Shown here: positions 24,560 to 33,253 of the stretch, in pieces
Position numbering within the stretch: position 1 is the stretch's first letter
Layout: the number at the start of each line of letters is the position of its first letter
From: a bacterium
GTDB taxonomy: Bacteria > Methylomirabilota > Methylomirabilia > Methylomirabilales > 2-02-FULL-66-22
DNA: 64,000 nt
NCBI GenBank assembly: GCA_029580855.1
Contig: JAKPQH010000254.1
Coordinates: 1-64,000 of the forward strand
Direction: 5' to 3'
Program-made: the position numbers and the translations under genes
Notes under the pieces: model-generated
Seen by the model: the letters and a program-made list of their open reading frames with translations, nothing else
Told to the model about the DNA's origin: nothing
The model's database searches: none

Positions 24560-25930
24560 ATGCCCGAGACCAAGGTGGTGCTGACGGAAAAGGAGCTCCC
24601 GGCACAGTGGTACAATCTGCAGGCGGATCTGCCGTTCCCGCTGCCTCCGGTCATCCATCCGGGGACGATGCGACCCATCGGACCCGACGACCTGGCGCCG
24701 ATCTTTCCCATGCAGCTCATCGCCCAGGAGGTCAGCCGGGAGCGCTGGATCGAGATTCCCGAGGCCGTGCGGGACATCTATCGGCTGTGGCGGCCCACAC
24801 CGCTCTACCGGGCGCATCGTCTGGAGCGCGCGCTCCAGACCCCGGCGCGCATCTACTACAAGTGGGAGGGCGTAAGTCCCGCCGGCAGCCACAAGCCCAA
24901 CACCGCGGTGGCGCAGGCGTACTGCAGCGCCCGGGAGGGGGTGAAGCGAATCACGACCGAGACGGGCGCGGGGCAGTGGGGGAGCGCGCTGGCCCTGGCC
25001 TGCAGGCAGTTCGGTCTGGAATGCAAGGTCTACATGGTCAAGATCAGCTTCGAGCACAAGCCGTACCGGAAGCTGCTGATGGAGGCTTGGGGGGCGAACG
25101 TCGTGCCCAGCCCCAGCCCGGACACAGCGGCCGGGCGAGCGATCCTGGCCGCGGACCCCGCCTCTCCCGGAAGCCTCGGCATCGCCATCAGCGAGGCGGT
25201 CGAGGATGCCGTGTCGCGCCCGGATACCAGGTACGCGCTGGGCAGCGTGCTGAACCACGTGCTGATGCACCAGACGGTCATCGGGCTGGAGACCAAACGG
25301 CAGTTCGAGGTCCTGGGGGAATATCCGGACGTTCTGGTGGGCTGCGTCGGAGGTGGAAGCTCCTTCGCGGGCTTCACGTTCCCCTTTGTGCAGGACAAAC
25401 TGTCCGGGAAGGCGCCCCACCTGCGCATCGTGGCTGTGGAGCCCACGGCCTGCCCGAGTCTCACCAAGGGGCGGTACCTGTACGATTTCGGTGACACCGC
25501 GGGCACCACTCCGCTGATGAAGATGTACACCCTCGGGCACTCCTTTGTGCCGGCCCCCATCCACGCCGGAGGGCTTCGATACCACGGGATGGCCCCGCTC
25601 GTGTGTGTGCTGTACGACCACGGGATCGTCGAGGCCGTCGCCGTGCCGCAAAAACCGGTCTTCGAGGCGGCCCTCCAGTTCGCGCAGAGCGAAGGCATCC
25701 TCCCCGCACCCGAGCCGTCCCACGCGATCCGGGTGGTGATGGAGGAAGCTGTCCGCTGCCGCGAGCGCGGGGAGCGGAAGACCATCGCCTTCGTGCTGTG
25801 CGGGCACGGCCACTTCGATCTCGCCTCGTACGAGCGGTACATGACGGGGCAGCTCGAGGACTACGAGCTGCCGCAGTCCGCCATCGACGAGGCGCTGAGC
25901 CTGGTGCCCAAGGTCGAGCCGCGAGTCTAG
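24560..25930 (+). CDS. Tryptophan synthase beta chain, TrpB2 type
   Basis: The 456-residue PLP enzyme carries the TrpB2 features: the N-terminal WYNLQADLP and [13 protein letters not shown], the PLP lysine in [26 protein letters not shown], and the glycine-rich phosphate loop [11 protein letters not shown]. It condenses indole with serine or acts as a serine dehydratase; TrpB2 proteins usually lack a TrpA partner, and none is present here. AAGGAGAG precedes the ATG. It runs codirectionally with the epimerase 60 bases upstream. Confidence 0.92.
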   Translation: MPETKVVLTEKELPAQWYNLQADLPFPLPPVIHPGTMRPIGPDDLAPIFPMQLIAQEVSRERWIEIPEAVRDIYRLWRPTPLYRAHRLERALQTPARIYYKWEGVSPAGSHKPNTAVAQAYCSAREGVKRITTETGAGQWGSALALACRQFGLECKVYMVKISFEHKPYRKLLMEAWGANVVPSPSPDTAAGRAILAADPASPGSLGIAISEAVEDAVSRPDTRYALGSVLNHVLMHQTVIGLETKRQFEVLGEYPDVLVGCVGGGSSFAGFTFPFVQDKLSGKAPHLRIVAVEPTACPSLTKGRYLYDFGDTAGTTPLMKMYTLGHSFVPAPIHAGGLRYHGMAPLVCVLYDHGIVEAVAVPQKPVFEAALQFAQSEGILPAPEPSHAIRVVMEEAVRCRERGERKTIAFVLCGHGHFDLASYERYMTGQLEDYELPQSAIDEALSLVPKVEPRV

Positions 25931-26045
25931 AGCCGCGAGCCGCGAAGCGCAGAGTGCCGGGGGACGGAGTCGATTGGTCGAATGGTCGGGTCGTCAATTG
26001 GTCCTGACCAAATTGACCAACTGACCTCTTGACGAGTTGACGCGT
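25924..26045. repeat. Short-word repeat tract before the NYN gene
   Basis: Words such as GAGCCGCGA, repeated at 25929-25945, and TTGGTCGAATGGTCGGGTCG with TGACCAAATTGACCAACTGACC and TTGACGAGTTGACGCGTCG occur head to tail. Parts are self-complementary (CAATTGGTC with GACCAAATTG). It resembles the tract at 3741-3819. Confidence 0.55.
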
Positions 26046-26070
26046 CGAAGGGCGACGCGAGGAGCCGACG

Positions 26071-26832
26071 ATGGCGGACGCGGAGAATACGCTGGCGGTC
26101 TTCATCGATTTCGAGAACCTGGCGCAAGGCTTCAAACACGGCAAAGAGGACTTCGACATCACCCGCGTCCTGGAGCGGCTCGTCGAAAAGGGCAAGGTGA
26201 TCGTCAAGGTGGCGTACGCCGACTGGAGCCGTTACGCGAAGTATAAACAGGAGCTGCACGAAGCCGCCATCGAGCTCATCGAGATCCCGAAGCGCTCCAC
26301 GACCGGCAAGAATTCCGCGGACATCCGCTTGTGCGTGGATGCTATGGATCTGTGCTATGCCAAGGAGCACATCGACACTTTTGTCATCGTGTCCGGCGAC
26401 AGCGACTTCTCGCCGCTGGTCTCCAAGCTCAAAGAGAACGGCAAGCGCGTGATCGGGCTCGGCATGAAAGGCTCCACCTCGGCGCTCCTCAGCGACAACT
26501 GCGACGAATTCATCTTCTACGAGAGCTTGGCGGTGGGGGAGCGGATCGCGCCGCCGGGGGTGCAGGACATCCCGAAGGAGAAGCGGGAGGCGTTCGAGCT
26601 TCTCTTGGACACCATCGCCGGGCTCATGCGGGAGAACAAAGAGATCCTCTGGTCTTCGATGATCAAGGACACTATGAAGCGAAAGCGCCCGGCCTTCACG
26701 GAGCGGGCCTACGGCTACCGGACGTTCAGCGATCTGCTGGAGGATGCCCAGAAGCGAGGCTTCATCGTGCTGCGGACCGACCCGACCAGCGGGACCTATG
26801 TCGTGGTCGGCTTCGTGAAGACCGGACGCTAA
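26071..26832 (+). CDS. NYN-domain (LabA/MARF1-like) protein with OST-HTH/LOTUS domain
   Basis: Residues about 8-155 form a NYN/PIN-fold ribonuclease-like domain with the acidic positions of the family: IDFENL near the N-terminus, ADIRLCVDAMDL and the conserved FVIVSGDSDFSPLV. Residues about 165-250 match an OST-HTH/LOTUS domain (SSMIKDTMKRKRPAFTERAYGYRTFSDLLEDAQKRGFI), known to bind RNA. The combination suggests RNA cleavage or RNA quality control in the cytoplasm. The ATG follows GAGGAGCCGACG. It is preceded by a word-repeat tract and is probably transcribed alone. Confidence 0.88.
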   Translation: MADAENTLAVFIDFENLAQGFKHGKEDFDITRVLERLVEKGKVIVKVAYADWSRYAKYKQELHEAAIELIEIPKRSTTGKNSADIRLCVDAMDLCYAKEHIDTFVIVSGDSDFSPLVSKLKENGKRVIGLGMKGSTSALLSDNCDEFIFYESLAVGERIAPPGVQDIPKEKREAFELLLDTIAGLMRENKEILWSSMIKDTMKRKRPAFTERAYGYRTFSDLLEDAQKRGFIVLRTDPTSGTYVVVGFVKTGR

Positions 26833-26909
26833 ACGGCGGAGGAGCCTCCGAGTCGGTCCCCCGCTGGGGGTCGAGCGGCCGGGGGGGGCCGACAAAAGCG
26901 ATTTTGCCC

Positions 26910-26937
26910 TTGAAACTCGCCGTTGGTGCCTGATAGC
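26910..26937 (+). promoter_or_regulatory. Promoter of the iron-type ABC importer
   Basis: TTGAAA (26910-26915) and GATAGC (26932-26937) are 16 bases apart, about 55 bases upstream of the binding-protein ATG. The 26833-26990 gap also has G- and C-runs that could fold. No Fur-box-like sequence is evident. Confidence 0.4.
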
Positions 26938-26991
26938 CTCTGCGCGCATTGGGGCGGTTTCGTGATGGAAGGGATGGGAAAGGAGACGCCA

Positions 26992-28017
26992 ATGAAACGA
27001 TGGTGGTGGGTCGGTGCAGGGATGCTGATCGTGGGTTTCGCGAGCGGGGCCCTGGCGCAACAGAACGTCATGGTCCTCTACGGGAGCCCGGATCGAGACT
27101 GGGTGGCCGCCGTCGCCGCGAAGTTTGAAAAGGACACGGGAATCAAGACGCCCTGGATCCGGGCCAGCAGCAACGAGATGTACGCGAAGATCGATGCGGA
27201 GAAGGCGAATCCTCAGGGCGACGTCTGGTTCGGCGGGACGGGCGACCCGCACTTCTCGGCGGCCGAGGCGGGGCTGACGGAGCCGTACTGCCCGAGCAAC
27301 TTCGCCGACCTCAGAGAGTGGATGCGCGATCCCATCGGCAACTGCCGCGCCGTGGGTCTGTATGCCGGCCCGCTGGGATGGGCGGTCAACGAAGGACTGC
27401 TCAAGAAGATGGGCAAACCCATGCCGCAGACCTGGGACGACCTCACCAAGCCGGAGTACAAAGGGTTGATCGCCATCTCCAACCCCACGACCGCCGGAAC
27501 CGCCTATACGGCGCTGGTGTCGATCCTGCTCCTGAAGGGCGAGGAGAAGGGCTGGGAGTACCTGGCGAAGCTGCACAAGAACGTGGCCCAGTACACCAAG
27601 TCGGGGTCCGCGGCGGGACAGCTGGCCGGTCAGGGCGAGGTTGCCATCGGTATCGTGTTCCTGCACGACTCCGTGATGTTCGCCGAGGAGGGCTTCCCGG
27701 TGAAGCCGGTGGCCCCGGCGGACGGCACCGGCTACGAGATCGGCGCCATCAGCCTCATCAAGGGCGCGCCGCACAAGGAGAACGCCAAGAAGTTCATCGA
27801 CTGGGCGTTGACACCCAACACGCAGCTCATCGCCAAGGACTTCCGGTCGTTCCAGCTCCAGTCCAACAAGAACACGCCGCTGCCCGATGTGGTCAAAAAG
27901 CACGGGATGGACTTTGAGAAGGTCAAGACCATCAAGTACGACTTCCTGTGGGCCTCCAAGAACCGCGAGCGGATCATCAAGCGCTGGTCCGAGCAGATCT
28001 TCACGCAGGCGCGATAA
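26992..28017 (+). CDS. Iron(III)-type ABC transporter substrate-binding protein (FbpA/AfuA-like)
   Basis: The 341-residue protein starts with a signal peptide (MKRWWWVGAGMLIVGFASGALAQ) and follows the family 1 iron-binding type: VMVLYGSPDRDWVAAVAAKFEKDTGI, GDVWFGGTGDPHFSAAEAGL and GLIAISNPTTAGTAYT. Members bind ferric iron, phosphonates or sugars phosphates; the usual tandem tyrosines for iron are not obvious, so iron is only the family default. AAAGGAGACGCC precedes the ATG. The next genes encode the fused permease and the ATPase. Confidence 0.88.
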   Translation: MKRWWWVGAGMLIVGFASGALAQQNVMVLYGSPDRDWVAAVAAKFEKDTGIKTPWIRASSNEMYAKIDAEKANPQGDVWFGGTGDPHFSAAEAGLTEPYCPSNFADLREWMRDPIGNCRAVGLYAGPLGWAVNEGLLKKMGKPMPQTWDDLTKPEYKGLIAISNPTTAGTAYTALVSILLLKGEEKGWEYLAKLHKNVAQYTKSGSAAGQLAGQGEVAIGIVFLHDSVMFAEEGFPVKPVAPADGTGYEIGAISLIKGAPHKENAKKFIDWALTPNTQLIAKDFRSFQLQSNKNTPLPDVVKKHGMDFEKVKTIKYDFLWASKNRERIIKRWSEQIFTQAR

Positions 28018-28027
28018 CGGGACGGAA

Positions 28028-28097
28028 GCGGTCAGCGGTCAGCGTGGCTGCGGGTCCTCCGCGGCCGGCCGGCCGCTGGCCGCTGACGGTTGACCGC
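28028..28097 (+). repeat. Inverted repeat/hairpin between binding protein and permease genes
   Basis: GCGGTCAGCGGTCAGCG (28028-28044) pairs with CGCTGACGGTTGACCGC (28081-28097) at 14 of 17 positions, and the central GGCCGGCCGGCC adds further self-complementarity. It occupies the gap between binding-protein and permease genes, like the hairpin at 9481-9519, and shares the GGTCAGCG word with 18340-18437. Confidence 0.65.
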
Positions 28098-28113
28098 TTT
28101 GTCGGGGGTTCCG

Positions 28114-30150
28114 GTGAGCGCTGTCCGCAACCCGGCATGCCTGTACGGCGGCCTCGCGCTCTTGGCGACGACCACCGCCGTGCCCTTTCTGTCCCGTCAA
28201 GGGCAGGTGTTTCCCATCGGGCGGGCCGATCTGGCGCTCACGCCGCTGGCCCTTGCCCGCCAGTACCCGGGCTTCTGGCTCCTGATCGCGCTGGCGGTGA
28301 CGTGGGTGGCGTTGGGTCTGCTGCGACGGGACCGTCCGGATCGCCCGGCCCTCTGGGGTGGCTTGATCGGGTGCGTGCTGGTCATCTGGCTGACCATCGC
28401 CGCGGGAAGCACGCCTTACGCGTTCGGCCTCGGAAGTCTCCTGGCCATGACCGCCTGCCTCCTGGTGCTCGCCTACGGCCTGTCGCGGGGAGGGTACATC
28501 CGCGCGGACACGTTCGTGGCGGCGAGCATCCTCCTGCTGGGGTTTTTTGTCCTGGTCTTCGTCATCTTCCCCATCCTCGCGGTCCTGCGGCATGGCGTGA
28601 TGGACGGCCAGGGCGTTTTTCGGCCCGGGCTGTTCCTGGATACGCTCCGGCACTACAAGTCCTTCGGGCGTGTGCTCGGCAACAGCCTCGGTTTGGCGGT
28701 CTTCGTCGGCGTCGCCTCGACGCTGATCGGGCTCGGGTTCGCCCTGGCGGCCACCCGGTCGCAGTCGCGCCTGACCGTTCTGCTGCGGGCGTTCTCGCTC
28801 TTGCCCATGATCACACCCCCCTTCGTCGTCGGTCTGGCCATCATCCTGCTCTTCGGTCTGCAGGGGCTGATCACGGGCGCGCTGCTCGGACTCAAGACGC
28901 GGGGAATTTTCGGGTTCCCCGGCGTGGCGCTGGCCCAGACGCTCTCGTTCGCCCCGGTCGCCTTCCTGGTGATCGCCAGCGTGGTCGAATCGGTGAACCC
29001 GGCGCTGGAAGAGGCGAGCCTCACTCTGCGGGCCGGCCCCTGGGAGACATTCTGGAAGGTGACGCTGCCGCTGCTGCGCCCGGGGGTGGCGAACGCGTTT
29101 CTTCTCACCATCGTGGAATCGCTGGCCGATTTCGGCAACCCGATCATCCTGGGCGGCGAGTTCGAGGTTCTCTCGACGGAAATCTATTTCGCCATCATCG
29201 GGCGGTTCGACAAGACGCTGGCGGCGTCGCTGGGGATCGTCCTCCTGTCGGCCAGCCTGGTGACCTTTCTGCTGCAGCAATACTGGCTTGGCAATCGATC
29301 CTACGTCACCGTGACCGGGAAGCCGCCCTCCGGGAAACCCCAGCCCCTCCCGCGCGGGCTGGAGATCGGCCTGCTGGGGTTCTGCGTGGCATGGTGCCTC
29401 TTCACGCTCGCGCTGTACATCTTCGTCGTGTACGGCGGGTTTGTCGAGATCTGGGGCATCAACAACGCGTTCACCCTTCGACACTATCGGCAGCTCCTGC
29501 GGGACGGCCTGGACGCGCTGAACACCACCCTGATCCTGGCGGGCGTCTCCGCGCCGCTGACGGCCGTGGTGGGGATCCTGACCGCCTATCTGGTCGTGCG
29601 CCACCGGTTTCCGGGCCGCGGGCTGCTGGAGTTCACCTCCATGCTGTCCTTCGCCGTGCCGGGGACGGTCATCGGGATCGGCTACATCCTGGCGTTCAAC
29701 GAGCCGCCGCTGCTCCTGACCGGCGGAGCCGCCATCCTGGTCATCTCGTTTATTTTCCGCAACATGCCGGTAGGCATCCGGAGCGGCGTGGCCGCGCTGG
29801 CCCAGATCGACACGGCGCTGGAGGAAGCCTCGGTGACCCTGCGGGCCTCCTTTGCCGGCACGCTGCGGCGGATCGTGCTGCCCTTGATCAAACCGGCGAT
29901 CATCTCGGCGTTGGTGTTTAGCTTTGTTCGCGCGGTGACCGCCATCAGCGCGGTGGTGTTCCTGGTGAGCGCCAAGTGGCAGCTCTCCACCAAGGTCATC
30001 CTGGACCAGGCGGAGAACGGCCGCTACGGCCTGGCCACGGCGTACAGCACGGTCCTCATCGTGATCATGGCGCTGGCGGTGGTGCTCATGTACCTCCTCG
30101 TGGGCAAGACGGCCACGCGGGGCGGGATGCAGAGCGGAGGCACGGCATGA
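28114..30150 (+). CDS. Iron(III)-type ABC transporter permease, fused double permease (FbpB-like)
   Basis: The 678-residue protein contains two permease units in tandem with at least 12 predicted helices. Each unit has its own EAA loop: LEEASLTLRAGPWETFWKV in the first half and LEEASVTLRASFAGTLRRI in the second. This is the FbpB arrangement in which one chain provides both halves of the membrane channel. GTG at 28114 is chosen because GGGGG lies five bases upstream; a TTG at 28090 lies inside the hairpin arm. The stop overlaps the ATPase start as ATGA, so the two are translationally coupled. Confidence 0.9.
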   Translation: MSAVRNPACLYGGLALLATTTAVPFLSRQGQVFPIGRADLALTPLALARQYPGFWLLIALAVTWVALGLLRRDRPDRPALWGGLIGCVLVIWLTIAAGSTPYAFGLGSLLAMTACLLVLAYGLSRGGYIRADTFVAASILLLGFFVLVFVIFPILAVLRHGVMDGQGVFRPGLFLDTLRHYKSFGRVLGNSLGLAVFVGVASTLIGLGFALAATRSQSRLTVLLRAFSLLPMITPPFVVGLAIILLFGLQGLITGALLGLKTRGIFGFPGVALAQTLSFAPVAFLVIASVVESVNPALEEASLTLRAGPWETFWKVTLPLLRPGVANAFLLTIVESLADFGNPIILGGEFEVLSTEIYFAIIGRFDKTLAASLGIVLLSASLVTFLLQQYWLGNRSYVTVTGKPPSGKPQPLPRGLEIGLLGFCVAWCLFTLALYIFVVYGGFVEIWGINNAFTLRHYRQLLRDGLDALNTTLILAGVSAPLTAVVGILTAYLVVRHRFPGRGLLEFTSMLSFAVPGTVIGIGYILAFNEPPLLLTGGAAILVISFIFRNMPVGIRSGVAALAQIDTALEEASVTLRASFAGTLRRIVLPLIKPAIISALVFSFVRAVTAISAVVFLVSAKWQLSTKVILDQAENGRYGLATAYSTVLIVIMALAVVLMYLLVGKTATRGGMQSGGTA

Positions 30151-31220
30151 TGTCGCAGCGCAATCCCCGGGCGGCTCGCGTGACGCTGACGAATGTGACA
30201 AAGCGGTTCGGGCAGACGGTGGCGGTGGACGACGTCAGCCTCGACATCGAGCCGGGGTCGCTGGTGACGCTGCTCGGCCCGTCGGGCTGCGGGAAGACGA
30301 CGATCCTCCGGATGGTGGCGGGTCTCGAGACGGTGACCGGCGGGCGCGTGTTTATCGGCGATGCGGAGGTCACCCACCTCCCGCCCAACGCCCGCGACGT
30401 GACCATGATGTTCCAGTCGTACGCGCTGTTCCCGCACCTCAGCGTGTTCGAGAACGTGGCATACGGGCTGCGCGTCCTGCGCCGATCGGAGGCCGAGGTG
30501 CGGAAGTCGGCGGAGGACGCGCTGGCGCTGGTCGGCATGGCCGGCATGGGCGAGCGGCCACCGAACGCTCTCTCGGGAGGCCAGCAGCAACGCGTGGCGC
30601 TGGCCCGCTCGCTGGTCATGCAGCCCAAAGTCCTGCTCTTCGACGAGCCGCTTTCCAATCTGGATGCCAAGCTCCGGAAGCGTATGCGGGAGGAGATCCG
30701 GCTGTTGCAGCAGCGGCTGGGGATCACGGCCATCTATGTGACCCACGACCAGGCGGAGGCCCTGGCGATCTCGGACCGGATCGTGGTGATCGACAAGGGG
30801 CGGATCTCGCAGATGGGCTCGCCGGACGAGCTGTACCGCCGGCCGGGCAACCGGTTCGTGGCCGAGTTTATCGGCGAGGCCAACTTCCTCCCCGCTCGGC
30901 TCGACGCCATGGAGGACGGCCACGCGCGGATCGCGCTGGGCCCGCAGCGGCTGCAGGTGACCAGCCCCCCGCTCCAGCCCGGGCCCGTGACGGTCCTGGC
31001 CCGCCCGGAGGCGATCCGGGTCCGGCGCCAGGGGGAAGGGCTGGCCGGCACGATCCAGAAGGTCTCCTATCTCGGGTCGTCCGCCGACTACACCGTTGAA
31101 ACCGAGCTGGGCCCCGTCCTGATCACCGATTACGAGATGCAGGGCGGTGTCATTCCTGCCGGGACGGTCGTCCGGCTGGAGTTTCTGGCGCACGGCGTCT
31201 ACCCACTGCCGGGCGCATAG
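30147..31220 (+). CDS. Iron(III)/polyamine-type ABC transporter ATPase (FbpC/PotA-like)
   Basis: The 357-residue ATPase has Walker A GPSGCGKTT, the Q-loop in MMFQSYALFPHLSV, signature LSGGQQQR, Walker B VLLFDEPLSNLD and the switch histidine in YVTHDQAEA. Residues after about 240 form a TOBE domain. It energises the permease encoded just upstream, with a four-base ATGA overlap. A perfect hairpin followed by a T-run lies 48 bases past the stop and probably ends the operon. Confidence 0.95.
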   Translation: MMSQRNPRAARVTLTNVTKRFGQTVAVDDVSLDIEPGSLVTLLGPSGCGKTTILRMVAGLETVTGGRVFIGDAEVTHLPPNARDVTMMFQSYALFPHLSVFENVAYGLRVLRRSEAEVRKSAEDALALVGMAGMGERPPNALSGGQQQRVALARSLVMQPKVLLFDEPLSNLDAKLRKRMREEIRLLQQRLGITAIYVTHDQAEALAISDRIVVIDKGRISQMGSPDELYRRPGNRFVAEFIGEANFLPARLDAMEDGHARIALGPQRLQVTSPPLQPGPVTVLARPEAIRVRRQGEGLAGTIQKVSYLGSSADYTVETELGPVLITDYEMQGGVIPAGTVVRLEFLAHGVYPLPGA

Positions 31221-31267
31221 CGGACGGGCATTTCTTCTTGACGGGTCGGGATGGGTCCCGCAGAATA

Positions 31268-31295
31268 CGCCGCGTCGTCGCGGCGTTTTGTGTTT
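31268..31295 (+). terminator. Intrinsic terminator of the iron-type ABC operon
   Basis: CGCCGCG (31268-31274), loop TCGT and CGCGGCG (31279-31285) form a perfect seven-base-pair stem followed by TTTTGTGTTT. It sits only 16 to 26 bases before the phosphomannomutase start codon, so that gene must be served by a promoter very close by, or by read-through. Confidence 0.75.
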
Positions 31296-31310
31296 CCGGA
31301 GTGTGGACCG

Positions 31311-32747
31311 ATGACGAACATCCGATTCGGAACCGACGGCTGGCGGGGCATCATCGCTGCAGATGTCACGTTCGACACCGTCCGCCTGGTGGCCCGGGCC
31401 ATCGCGCGGCGGGTCCTGGTCGAGGCGGGCCAGCCGCCCCCTCCGCACATCCTGGTGGGGTACGACACGCGATTCCTGTCGCGGGACTTCGCCCAGGCCG
31501 CCGCCGAGGCCATGGCGGCGGAGGGGGTCCGGGTCAGCCTTGCGGACCGCTTCGCCCCCACCCCCGCCTTTTCGTACGCCGTCGTCCGTCTGCGCGCGGC
31601 GGGCGCCGTGGTGATCACCGCCAGCCACAATCCGCCGCAGTACAGCGGGGTCAAGTTCAAGGCCGCCTTCGGCGGCTCGGCGCCGGTCTCGTTCACGCGG
31701 GGGGTGGAGGAGGAGATCCGGCGGATAGAGGCCCAAGCGATCCAAGGGGCAGCGGGCAGCGAGCAGCGGGCGGGGATCGGGTCTTTTGATGCGCGCACAC
31801 CGTGGCTGGATCGGCTGGAGGAGCTGGTCGATGTCCCGCGCATCGGGCGCAGCGGCATCCGCGTCGCCCTGGACGTCATGTACGGCGCGGGGCAGGGTCT
31901 GCTGGCGGAGCGGTTGCGGAAGGCGGGGTGCAGCGTGCGGGAACTGCACGCCGAGGTGAATCCGGGATTCGGCGGTCTCCAGCCCGAGCCGATCCCGACG
32001 TACATGGGCGCGCTGCTGGAGGCCGTGACGGGTTGGGACGGCGCGGGGAGTCGGGTCGGGTTCGCCTTCGATGGGGACAGCGACCGGATCGGACCCGTGG
32101 ACGAGGATGGGGCCGTCATCTCCCCGCACCAGACGCTGGCGTTGCTCGTGCGGCATCTCGTCCGGAACCGCAAAGAGCGCGGAGCTGTCGTCAAATCGGT
32201 GAACATCGGTCACATGGTGGATCTGGAGGCCCAAGCGTCGGGGCTGCCGCTGGTGGTCACCCCCATCGGCTTTAAGTTCATCGCCGCCGCCATGCAGGAG
32301 CACGACGCGCTGGTGGGTGGAGAGGAGAGCGGCGGTTTCGCCATGCGCGGGCACATTCCGGAACGCGACCCCGGCCTGGTCTCCCTCCTGCTCCTGGAAT
32401 GCATGGCGATGACGGGAAAGTCGCTGGGAGCCTTGGTGCGCGACATGGAGTCGGAGTACGGTCCCCACCGATACGGCCGCGTCGATCTGCGCCTGGCCAC
32501 GCTGGCCGATCGGGACCGCGTCGTGCGGCAGGTGACGACCGCGCCGCCGGTTCGCCTCTGCGGGCAGCCCCTCCGACAAACCGAAACGCTGGATGGGGTC
32601 AAGCTGATCCGCGCGGATTGGAGCTGGCTCATGCTGCGGGCCTCCGGGACGGAGCCGCTGCTCCGGATTTACGCCGAGGCGCGCAGCGCGGCCGACGTCA
32701 CGGCATTGCTGGAGTGGGGGAAGGCCGCGGCGCTGGGGAAGGGGTAG
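31311..32747 (+). CDS. Phosphomannomutase/phosphoglucomutase (alpha-D-phosphohexomutase)
   Basis: The 478-residue enzyme shows all four phosphohexomutase landmarks: the phosphoserine loop TASHNPPQYSG, the magnesium loop FDGDSDR, the sugar-binding GEESGGF and the phosphate-binding RASGTEP. It interconverts hexose 6- and 1-phosphates and here would supply mannose 1-phosphate to the ManC protein encoded downstream. It starts just after the terminator of the previous operon and is the first gene of the sugar-nucleotide cluster. The cupin gene follows after five bases. Confidence 0.92.
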   Translation: MTNIRFGTDGWRGIIAADVTFDTVRLVARAIARRVLVEAGQPPPPHILVGYDTRFLSRDFAQAAAEAMAAEGVRVSLADRFAPTPAFSYAVVRLRAAGAVVITASHNPPQYSGVKFKAAFGGSAPVSFTRGVEEEIRRIEAQAIQGAAGSEQRAGIGSFDARTPWLDRLEELVDVPRIGRSGIRVALDVMYGAGQGLLAERLRKAGCSVRELHAEVNPGFGGLQPEPIPTYMGALLEAVTGWDGAGSRVGFAFDGDSDRIGPVDEDGAVISPHQTLALLVRHLVRNRKERGAVVKSVNIGHMVDLEAQASGLPLVVTPIGFKFIAAAMQEHDALVGGEESGGFAMRGHIPERDPGLVSLLLLECMAMTGKSLGALVRDMESEYGPHRYGRVDLRLATLADRDRVVRQVTTAPPVRLCGQPLRQTETLDGVKLIRADWSWLMLRASGTEPLLRIYAEARSAADVTALLEWGKAAALGKG

Positions 32748-32752
32748 CGACG

Positions 32753-33157
32753 ATGCCGACGGTTCGGAGGCGGGTGGCCATGCCCGACATCGGCCCTGTC
32801 AAGAGCCGGCCGATCGAGGAGGAGCGGCGGCCCTGGGGGAGCTTTCACACGCTGGAGGAGGGCCCGGGGTACAAGGTCAAACGCCTGGTGATCCTTCCCG
32901 GGCAACGCCTGAGCCTCCAGAAGCACCGACGCCGCGCCGAGCACTGGGTCGTCGCCGCCGGGACCGCCACGGTAACCAACGGGACGCGGGTCCTCACGCT
33001 GTCGCCACGCACATGCACGGTGATCCCGAGACAGGTGTGGCACCGGATCGAGAATCGAGGGCGCAGACCCGTGGTGGTCATCGAGGTCCAGCACGGGAGC
33101 TATCTCGGCGAGGACGACATCATCCGGACGCAGGACGACTACGGACGGGTGAAATGA
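32753..33157 (+). CDS. Stand-alone ManC-type cupin (mannose-6-phosphate isomerase type II domain)
   Basis: This 134-residue protein corresponds to the C-terminal cupin normally fused to mannose-1-phosphate guanylyltransferase: RPWGSFHTLEEGPGYKVKRLVILPGQRLSLQKHRRRAEHW, then TVTNGTRVLTLSPRTCTVIPRQVWHRIENRG. The metal-binding histidines (QKHRRRAEHW, and H in QVWHRIEN) and the final YGR are retained. It likely isomerises fructose 6-phosphate to mannose 6-phosphate. The nucleotidyltransferase half is the separate gene about 100 bases downstream, so the usual fusion is split here. Confidence 0.88.
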   Translation: MPTVRRRVAMPDIGPVKSRPIEEERRPWGSFHTLEEGPGYKVKRLVILPGQRLSLQKHRRRAEHWVVAAGTATVTNGTRVLTLSPRTCTVIPRQVWHRIENRGRRPVVVIEVQHGSYLGEDDIIRTQDDYGRVK

Positions 33158-33231
33158 AAAACGAACAACCGACAATTGAAAACCGAGCACCCGCAGAAGC
33201 GTTTCATTGACCGGTTGTCGGTTTTTCATTT
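33152..33231. repeat. Inverted repeat overlapping the cupin stop codon
   Basis: AAATGAAAAACGAACAACCG (33152-33171) is the reverse complement of the sequence at 33212-33231 (CGGTTGTCGGTTTTTCATTT) at 18 of 20 positions. The left arm contains the TGA stop of the cupin gene. The tract is much A/T-richer than its neighbours and repeats the words AACCGACAATTGAAAACC. Confidence 0.6.
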
Positions 33232-33253
33232 TGAACTGGCTTGGGAGGTTCGA

